Shown here: positions 58,528 through 64,000 of the stretch, in pieces
Position numbering within the stretch: position 1 is the stretch's first letter
Layout: every line of letters starts with the position of its first letter
Source: Flavobacterium psychrolimnae
GTDB lineage: Bacteria > Bacteroidota > Bacteroidia > Flavobacteriales > Flavobacteriaceae
Direction: 5' to 3'
Assembly (NCBI RefSeq): GCF_003312425.1
Contig: NZ_QNUX01000004.1
Location: 62,001-126,000, forward strand
DNA: 64,000 nt
Translations under genes and position numbers: made by a program
The notes under the pieces: model-generated
The model's input: the letters and a program-made list of their open reading frames with translations, nothing else
Told to the model about the DNA's origin: nothing
The model's database searches: none

Positions 58528-60243
58528 ATGAAAAGCAAAACCAATCAAGTAATCATCATCTACATTCTTATTTCAATGTTTGTAGCTATTGTTAGTCATA
58601 AATTATTACTACAATATATTTCTAATGAAAAACTTCCATTTTATACCTTTACTAGGGATATATTATTTATATTCTTTACCGGAATAATCTTCAAACTTAT
58701 CCTCTCGAAAAACGACAACCGAAACATAGCGACATTTGAAAAAATTAAAAATTCGAATAACGAAATTAAGCAGTCAAATGAAAAATATGATATTGTAGCA
58801 AAGGCAACAAGTGACACCATTTGGGACTGGAAAATAGAAGATGACAACTTTTCTTGGAACAAAGGAATTGAGAATATTTTTGGCTACAAACAAGAAGAAG
58901 TGGGTGAAAATTCAACATGGTGGTTTGATAAAATCCATCCTGAAGACAGTATCAAAATGTCTATTAAATTATACTCCTTCATCGAACAAAAAACGGAAAA
59001 ATGGCAAGATCAATACCGTTTCAGATGTTCTGACAACTCTTATAAATATGTCTTAGACAGAGGTTTCCTTTTGAAAGATGAAAATGGTAAAGCAATCCGA
59101 ATGATTGGAGCCATACAAGATATTACCAAACAAAAAGAGGAAGAACAGAGACTTAAATTATTAGAGACGGTGATTACTCAATCCAAAGACTCCATTATCA
59201 TTACAGAAGCTGATTCTATTGACGCAAAAATCCCAAATATCATTTATGTAAACCCCGCTTTTTCCATCATGTCAGGATATGAATCTGATGAAATTATTGG
59301 AAAATCCCCAGATCTTTTCAACAGTCCAAACTCAGATGTTAGTGAGCTTGAAAAATTATTGAAAGCAATAAAAAACAAAGAAGAATGCCTGATAGAAACC
59401 ATCAGCTATACCAAAAATAAAGACGAATACTGGGTACGCCTTTCTATGATACCAATTTACAATGCTGACAATGAGCTTTCCCACTGGATTTCCATTCAAA
59501 GAGACATTACCGAAGAAAAAAAGCAAGAAAAGGAAAAAGAACAACTTATAAGAGAACTAACCCAAAACAATAAAGATTTAAAGCAATTTTCTTACATTAC
59601 TTCACACAACCTTAGAGCGCCATTATCAAATCTGACCGGTCTTTTAAACTTAATTGAAGACATCACTATTGAAGACCAAGAGTTAAAAGAAATATTAAGC
59701 GGTTTTAATAAATCTACGCATCAACTAAACGACACTATTAACGATCTTGTCAAAGTGATTATTATAAAAGATAACCCCTCAATTAAAAAAGAAGCGGTAC
59801 TGATAAAAGAGATTTTCGAAAATGTTTTTAGTCAACTTAACTTCCAAATTGAATTGTACAAACCCATCATCAAACTCAATTTTGAAAAAGTTTCTATAAT
59901 AAACACCAACAAAGCTTATATTGAGAGCATATTATTGAATCTATTGACAAATTCTATCAAATACAAATCAGAAAACAGAAAACTGAAGATAACCATAACC
60001 ACCGAAGAAATTGATGATACTGCTGTTTTAATTTTTAAAGACAACGGAATAGGAATCGACTTAGCACGAAATAAAGATAAAGTTTTCGGACTATACCAGC
60101 GTTTCCATAATTATCCGGACAGCAAAGGACTAGGTTTATACCTAGTAAAATCACAAGTTGAAACTATGGGAGGAACAATAGACATTGAAAGCGAAGTCAA
60201 CAAAGGGACTACATTTACATTAACATTTAAAAACAAACAATGA
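58528..60243 (+). CDS. Membrane PAS-domain sensor histidine kinase
   Basis: 571 residues. Two N-terminal membrane helices (about 7-25 and 36-56) are followed by a PAS domain of the PAS_3 type (about 85-210: TSDTIWDWKIEDDNFSWNKGIENIFGYK) and a second PAS with PAC (about 215-335: IIYVNPAFSIMSGYESDEIIG). The His box is QFSYITSHNLRAPLSNLTGLL (phospho-His about 365). The ATPase domain has NLLTNSIKYKSENR, FKDNGIGIDLARN and KGLGLYLVKSQVETMGG. It overlaps the next gene, a single-domain regulator, by 4 bp. The same module order occurs at 45434-47654. Confidence 0.92.
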   Translation: MKSKTNQVIIIYILISMFVAIVSHKLLLQYISNEKLPFYTFTRDILFIFFTGIIFKLILSKNDNRNIATFEKIKNSNNEIKQSNEKYDIVAKATSDTIWDWKIEDDNFSWNKGIENIFGYKQEEVGENSTWWFDKIHPEDSIKMSIKLYSFIEQKTEKWQDQYRFRCSDNSYKYVLDRGFLLKDENGKAIRMIGAIQDITKQKEEEQRLKLLETVITQSKDSIIITEADSIDAKIPNIIYVNPAFSIMSGYESDEIIGKSPDLFNSPNSDVSELEKLLKAIKNKEECLIETISYTKNKDEYWVRLSMIPIYNADNELSHWISIQRDITEEKKQEKEKEQLIRELTQNNKDLKQFSYITSHNLRAPLSNLTGLLNLIEDITIEDQELKEILSGFNKSTHQLNDTINDLVKVIIIKDNPSIKKEAVLIKEIFENVFSQLNFQIELYKPIIKLNFEKVSIINTNKAYIESILLNLLTNSIKYKSENRKLKITITTEEIDDTAVLIFKDNGIGIDLARNKDKVFGLYQRFHNYPDSKGLGLYLVKSQVETMGGTIDIESEVNKGTTFTLTFKNKQ

Positions 60244-60653
60244 TGTTAGATCAAATTCTATGTATTGATGACGACCCTATAACACTGATGCTTTGTAAAA
60301 AAGTAATTGCAAAATCCTCATTTTCAAATGAAATAATCACATCACAAAATGGCGAAGAAGCCCTTAGCTACTTCAACACTATTAAATATACAAATAACAA
60401 AAACAAGCAAATTCCACAACCACAATTAATCTTTTTAGATTTAAACATGCCTGTAATGGGAGGTTGGGAATTTCTGGATTATTTCAATAGCGAAGAATTT
60501 TCAGAATTCAACACTATAAAAGTAGTCGTTCTTTCCTCTACAATTGATCCCGAAGACCTCGAAAAATCGAAACAATACCCAATGGTAATTGACTTTTTAT
60601 CAAAGCCTATCAGTCAATCGATGCTTGAATATCTGAAGAATAAATTAAAATAA
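60240..60653 (+). CDS. Single-domain response regulator
   Basis: 137 residues, receiver domain only: ILCIDDDPITLMLCKKV, LIFLDLNMPVMGGWEFLDYF (phospho-Asp), VLSSTIDPEDLEKSKQYPMV and FLSKPI. The start overlaps the kinase stop by 4 bp. It resembles the regulator at 47253-47654 in the DLNMP-x-M-x-GW-x-FLD and SSxIDPxD stretches. With no output domain it probably signals by protein binding. Confidence 0.93.
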   Translation: MMLDQILCIDDDPITLMLCKKVIAKSSFSNEIITSQNGEEALSYFNTIKYTNNKNKQIPQPQLIFLDLNMPVMGGWEFLDYFNSEEFSEFNTIKVVVLSSTIDPEDLEKSKQYPMVIDFLSKPISQSMLEYLKNKLK

Positions 60654-60668
60654 AAAAATACAAGACAT

Positions 60669-60700
60669 AAAAAAAGCTCTCATAAATGAGAGCTTTTTTT
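60669..60700. terminator. Bidirectional terminator between the response regulator and rpsT
   Basis: A-run, GCTCTCAT, AA, ATGAGAGC, T-run: a perfect 8-bp core extended by A-T pairs on both sides. It serves the convergent genes ending at 60653 and 60722. Confidence 0.92.
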
Positions 60701-60721
60701 ATATATAACAAATTGTTTTAA

Positions 60722-60973
60722 TTACAATTTAGCAACAAGTTTCGTTAATTTAGATTTTAAATTAGAAGCTTTATTATCATGAATGATATTTTTCTTAGCT
60801 AATTTATCAATCATAGAAATTACACTTGATAATTTAGATGTAGCATCAGTTTTATCAGTTGCTATTCTTAACGCTTTAATAGCATTACGAGTAGTCTTGT
60901 GTTGGTATCTGTTTAATACTCTTCTCTTTTCGTTACTTCTAATTCTTTTTAGAGCTGATTTATGATTTGCCAT
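60722..60973 (-). CDS. rpsT: 30S ribosomal protein S20
   Basis: 83 residues, short and basic: MANHKSALKRIRSNEKRRVLNRYQHKTTRNAIKAL at the N-terminus and NKASNLKSKLTKLVAKL at the C-terminus, the helical-bundle pattern of S20. It binds 16S rRNA early in 30S assembly. The long A/T-rich upstream gap (60974-61131) has no clear -7 box but contains a GGGAGGTTTTTC stretch that could belong to a leader. The tRNA-Glu cluster lies upstream on the same strand. Confidence 0.97.
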   Translation of the reverse strand: MANHKSALKRIRSNEKRRVLNRYQHKTTRNAIKALRIATDKTDATSKLSSVISMIDKLAKKNIIHDNKASNLKSKLTKLVAKL

Positions 60974-61131
60974 TTTACTTTATTTTTTTTTAATTGTAAT
61001 AATTGTTATAATTTATTAGTTAAAAAAGAAAAACCTCCCACAATTGTTAATCAATCACTTTGGTTTTAACTAATAAAACAACGATTGGAGACACCAACCT
61101 CTGTTTTACAAAACTTATTTACAACTAATCG

Positions 61132-61203
61132 TAGTCCGTAAGGGAATCGAACCCCTGTTACCAAGACGAAATCTTGGCGTCCTAACCCCTAGACGAACGG
61201 ACC
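61132..61203 (-). tRNA. tRNA-Glu (UUC)
   Basis: 72 nt without an encoded CCA. The acceptor stem GGUCCGU pairs with ACGGACU (G1-U72). The anticodon stem CCAAG/CUUGG holds the loop AUUUCGU, giving anticodon UUC. The T arm contains GGUUCGAUUCC. Its sequence differs from the two other copies upstream, notably in the acceptor, anticodon and D stems. Confidence 0.95.
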
Positions 61204-61244
61204 ATTATCCCCTAAGTTTTTATCAATCTAAAACATTGAAATTG

Positions 61245-61316
61245 TAGCCCGTAGCGGAATCGAACCGCTCTTACATGGATGAAAACCATGCGTCCTAACC
61301 GATAGACGAACGGGCC
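61245..61316 (-). tRNA. tRNA-Glu (UUC)
   Basis: 72 nt, CCA not encoded. The anticodon stem CAUGG/CCAUG holds the loop UUUUCAU, giving anticodon UUC. It is identical over its full length to the copy at 61364-61435, so a recent duplication or gene conversion is likely. Confidence 0.95.
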
Positions 61317-61363
61317 ATTATTCCTTCTAAGTTCAGGAAAACTTTAATATGCAATAAAAATAG

Positions 61364-61435
61364 TAGCCCGTAGCGGAATCGAACCGCTCTTACATGGATG
61401 AAAACCATGCGTCCTAACCGATAGACGAACGGGCC
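61364..61435 (-). tRNA. tRNA-Glu (UUC)
   Basis: 72 nt, identical to 61245-61316. It is the first gene of the three-tRNA minus-strand cluster and lies 20 bp after a complete TTG-19-TATTTTTG promoter. Confidence 0.95.
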
Positions 61436-61455
61436 CTGCTTCTCTAATGCGGATG

Positions 61456-61485
61456 CAAAAATACAACTATTTTTGAAACGTACAA
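61456..61485 (-). promoter_or_regulatory. Promoter of the tRNA-Glu cluster
   Basis: Minus strand: TTG (61483-61485), a 19-bp spacer, TATTTTTG (61456-61463). The predicted start is near 61450, about 15 bp before the first tRNA. Confidence 0.8.
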
Positions 61486-61513
61486 TAGTACATGCAAAAA
61501 AAATTATTATTTT

Positions 61514-62992
61514 TTAATACGCCTTTGCAAACAGCACTCTTCCAATGGAGATTTCCCCAGTGAAAACGCAGCTTCCCGCCTCTTCTACTCTATCCAAAGG
61601 AATACATCTAATAGTAGCTTTAGTCAACTCTTTAATCTTCTCTTCTGTGGCAGCTGTTCCATCCCAATGCGCTGATACAAAACCTCCTTTAGAATCTATA
61701 ACCTCTTTAAACTCTTCAAAACTATTTACTTCAGTAATATGCGTATTTCTATAATTTAATGCTTTTTCGAATAATTCTTTTTGAATTTTCTCAAGCAAAT
61801 CGCTAATGTAAGTTTCGATTCCATCTTTAGAAACAACTTCTTTAGTCAGGGTATCTCTTCTTGCCACCTCAAAAGTTCCATTTTCTAAATCTTTGGGACC
61901 TACAGCAATTCGTACCGGCACTCCTTTTAATTCCCACTCCGCAAATTTAAAACCTGGTTTTTGAGTAGTTCTGTTATCAAATTTTACAGAGATATTCATT
62001 TTTCGCAAAGCAGCAGTCAAAACATTTACCTCAGTACTTATGACTTCTAATTGCTCATCTGATTTATAAATAGGCACAATCACGACTTGAATAGGTGCTA
62101 AACTAGGAGGCAAAACCAATCCCTGATCATCTGAATGCGTCATTACTAATGCACCCATCAAACGAGTTGAAACACCCCAAGAAGTCCCCCAAACATATTC
62201 TTGCTTTCCTTCGGCATTTGCAAATTTAACATCAAAAGCTTTAGCAAAATTCTGTCCTAGGAAATGTGAAGTTCCCGCTTGCAAAGCTTTACCATCTTGC
62301 ATCAACGCTTCGATACAGTAGGTTTCTTCTGCCCCCGCAAAACGTTCTGTTTCAGTTTTTATTCCTTTTATAACTGGAATCGCCATAAAATTTTGGGCAA
62401 AATCAGCATATACATTCATCATTTTTTCTGATTCTTCCACAGCCTCCGCTTTGGTTGCATGCGCAGTATGTCCTTCTTGCCACAAAAATTCTGCGGTACG
62501 CAAAAACAATCTGGTTCTCATTTCCCAACGGACCACATTAGCCCATTGATTAATTAACAAAGGTAAATCTCTGTATGACTGAACCCATCCTTTGTATGTA
62601 GACCAAATAATAGCTTCACTAGTAGGACGAACAATTAATTCTTCTTCTAATTTTGCATTAGGATCAACCATAAGTTTCCCAGGTCTATCAGGATCATTTT
62701 TTAAACGATAATGAGTAACAACGGCACATTCTTTTGCAAATCCTTCAGCATTTTTCTCCTCTGCCTCAAACATGCTTTTTGGAACAAATAAAGGAAAATA
62801 GGCATTTTGATGACCAGTTTCTTTAAACATTCGATCCAATTCAGCTTGCATTTTTTCCCATATTGCATATCCGTACGGTTTGATAACCATACATCCTCTA
62901 ACTGCTGAATTTTCGGCTAAATCGGCCTTGACAACCAACTCATTATACCATTTTGAATAATCTTCTGCTCTTGTAGTTAAGTTCTTACTCAT
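61514..62992 (-). CDS. proS: Prolyl-tRNA synthetase (type 3, archaeal/eukaryotic-like short form)
   Basis: 492 residues, the short form lacking the editing insertion seen in E. coli ProS. Class II motifs: motif 1 region [31 protein letters not shown], motif 2 [24 protein letters not shown], and motif 3 near [28 protein letters not shown]. The anticodon-binding domain follows (VVIVPIYKS), with a zinc-binding-like C-terminal segment. It charges tRNA-Pro with proline. It is upstream of the tRNA-Glu cluster on the same strand. Confidence 0.97.
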   Translation of the reverse strand: MSKNLTTRAEDYSKWYNELVVKADLAENSAVRGCMVIKPYGYAIWEKMQAELDRMFKETGHQNAYFPLFVPKSMFEAEEKNAEGFAKECAVVTHYRLKNDPDRPGKLMVDPNAKLEEELIVRPTSEAIIWSTYKGWVQSYRDLPLLINQWANVVRWEMRTRLFLRTAEFLWQEGHTAHATKAEAVEESEKMMNVYADFAQNFMAIPVIKGIKTETERFAGAEETYCIEALMQDGKALQAGTSHFLGQNFAKAFDVKFANAEGKQEYVWGTSWGVSTRLMGALVMTHSDDQGLVLPPSLAPIQVVIVPIYKSDEQLEVISTEVNVLTAALRKMNISVKFDNRTTQKPGFKFAEWELKGVPVRIAVGPKDLENGTFEVARRDTLTKEVVSKDGIETYISDLLEKIQKELFEKALNYRNTHITEVNSFEEFKEVIDSKGGFVSAHWDGTAATEEKIKELTKATIRCIPLDRVEEAGSCVFTGEISIGRVLFAKAY

Positions 62993-63055
62993 ATTGAATA
63001 GTTTGGCACAAATTTTGCATTAATATTTTTAAATAAATAGTTCAGCAAAACTAAC

Positions 63056-63063
63056 TATTTTTG
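63056..63063 (+). promoter_or_regulatory. -7 promoter box for the Trp/Gly/Asn-repeat lipoprotein
   Basis: TATTTTTG, a full TAnnTTTG match 29 bp before the ATG at 63093. Confidence 0.6.
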
Positions 63064-63092
63064 TAATGTGCAACAATAAAAACTCCATATAT

Positions 63093-64000
63093 ATGAAAAC
63101 TAGTACTCTTTCCTTCCGAAACCCAACAATATATTACTTCGTTGGATTTTTGAGCATCTTGTTGACATCTTGTGGCTCTTACCAAAACAGTTCTTACTAT
63201 GATTCCGATGGAATTTATGGTAACGCTCCAAGAAGAGCTGTAGAAGTAGAGACACAAAACGATCCAAATAATCAATACAAAGATTACTTTGGGTCTTTGC
63301 AAAACAACAATCAACCTGTAGAAATTTTTACAGATGTAGACAACTACAATGATTATAATATAGAAAACGACAGCCTAGACTACAACAACTATCCCGGATG
63401 GGGCAGTAATCCTCAAACCGTGAGCATAAACGTTTATGATACTGGATGGGGTATGAACAATTGGTATGGTAACAACTGGGGATGGAATGGTGGTTTCGGT
63501 TGGGGAATGAACAACTGGTACGGAAACAATTGGGGTTGGAACGGCGGTTTTGGCTGGGGAAACAACATTGGTTTCGGATGGAATAACTGGGGATGGAATA
63601 ATTATTACGGTAACAATTGGGGATGGAATAACTGGTATGGAAACAACTGGGGTTATTCAAATTATTACAACAATAGAGCGTACTCACACAATCCAGGTCG
63701 CAGAGGTTCTTCGTACGCAAATTCAGTAAATAGCAATCGAAATTCTGGAAATTATAATAGAACACAAAGCACTACAATTAACAGAAGAGCTGTAAACTCA
63801 GACTATAGAGGAAATAACAGCACTGATTTTGGTAGAGGTTCAGCAGGTCGATTGAACAGAACAAGTCCAACTTTTTCTAGAAATCAAGTACAATCACAAA
63901 ACAATTCTAATTATAATCCAGGCAGAAGAGGTAATACTACCAATGCTCGAAATGAAAGTAATACTCCTACAAGGTCTTACACTCCTGCTACCAGAAATGA
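63093..64000 (+). CDS. Lipoprotein with Trp/Gly/Asn-rich repeats, 3' end outside the window
   Basis: 302 full codons lie in the window with no stop. The N-terminus MKTSTLSFRNPTIYYFVGFLSILLTSCGSYQNS has a lipobox (LTSC), so it is lipidated near residue 27. After an acidic Asn/Tyr-rich stretch (about 35-115) comes a Trp/Gly/Asn-rich region (121-190) that holds two exact 18-residue copies of MNNWYGNNWGWNGGFGWG and looser copies. The rest (about 195-302) is Arg/Asn/Ser-rich, with recurring PGRRG. It is probably a surface or periplasmic lipoprotein of low complexity; no function is known. Open frames on the opposite strand are shadows of this gene. Confidence 0.85.
   Translation, partial: MKTSTLSFRNPTIYYFVGFLSILLTSCGSYQNSSYYDSDGIYGNAPRRAVEVETQNDPNNQYKDYFGSLQNNNQPVEIFTDVDNYNDYNIENDSLDYNNYPGWGSNPQTVSINVYDTGWGMNNWYGNNWGWNGGFGWGMNNWYGNNWGWNGGFGWGNNIGFGWNNWGWNNYYGNNWGWNNWYGNNWGYSNYYNNRAYSHNPGRRGSSYANSVNSNRNSGNYNRTQSTTINRRAVNSDYRGNNSTDFGRGSAGRLNRTSPTFSRNQVQSQNNSNYNPGRRGNTTNARNESNTPTRSYTPATRN
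63453..63560 (+). repeat. Two tandem 54-bp units coding an identical 18-residue repeat
   Basis: Unit 1 is 63453-63506 and unit 2 is 63507-63560. Both encode the same 18 residues beginning MNNWYGNNWGW, while nine codons differ by silent changes. Shorter, diverged units continue to about 63665. Confidence 0.9.

Noticed and set aside
63051..63765. Two minus-strand open frames with Cys/Ser/Asn-rich translations.
   Set aside because: They are the reverse complement of the Trp/Gly/Asn-rich lipoprotein gene on the plus strand, which has a promoter, signal peptide and silent-site divergence.

Overview
The window looks like chromosomal DNA of a Flavobacterium-type member of the Bacteroidota. It is AT-rich. 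Its promoters carry the TAnnTTTG -7 box typical of the phylum, and many sit 15-45 bp before a start codon. It also encodes type IX secretion (T9SS) type B sorting domains, a cbb3 oxidase locus with ccoS, a short ProS without an editing insertion, TonB-receptor and 2TM-domain families, and long runs of Bacteroidota-specific hypotheticals. Most genes are housekeeping or clade-core. No phage, insertion sequence or CRISPR array was found.

Layout. 1-3.7 kb: a respiratory locus (ccoN start, ccoS, ccoI) with a divergent Crp/Fnr regulator. Two near-identical palindromes sit at the same distance from the ccoS and ccoI promoters. 3.7-12.4 kb: permease, mazG, DUF5606, def, FUSC transporter, mqo, ruvX and a ParE/RelE toxin-antitoxin pair. 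12.4-18.3 kb: dapD, then a lipopolysaccharide-type cluster of four glycosyltransferases and a Kdo-kinase-like protein. 18.3-23.1 kb: tsaC, a GxxExxY nuclease-like gene bracketed by inverted repeats, cca, ctaA, a CDP-alcohol phosphotransferase and CsbD. 23.2-29.2 kb: a LytTR two-component operon with three 2TM domains, an exported repeat protein and a TonB-dependent receptor. Matching two-half LytTR-type sites lie 33 bp before the -7 box of both the operon and the receptor gene. 29.4-38.1 kb: YciI, acetyltransferase, VOC, ClC, HPP, an ORF-3-like protein, a four-helix-bundle cassette with inverted repeats, a nucleoid-associated protein and a GAF protein. 38.1-45 kb: an HD-PycTM fusion, a phosphoesterase/kinase-like/barrel protein, a lipoprotein and a cytosolic kinase-like protein. 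45.4-56.3 kb: PAS histidine kinase plus response regulator, an ABC exporter and two T9SS-secreted cell-surface proteins. 56.3-64 kb: a structured repeat element, typA, a second kinase/regulator pair, rpsT, three tRNA-Glu genes, proS and the start of a Trp/Gly/Asn-repeat lipoprotein.

The strongest non-annotated signals are cis-regulatory: the paired Crp/Fnr operators at the cco locus and the paired LytTR sites that join a kinase/2TM operon to a TonB receptor. Next are the two small genes boxed by inverted repeats that look like mobile cassettes, and two multi-domain proteins of unknown use (HD-PycTM, and phosphoesterase-kinase-barrel). All functional calls are by reading motifs and recalled family knowledge; no search was run.
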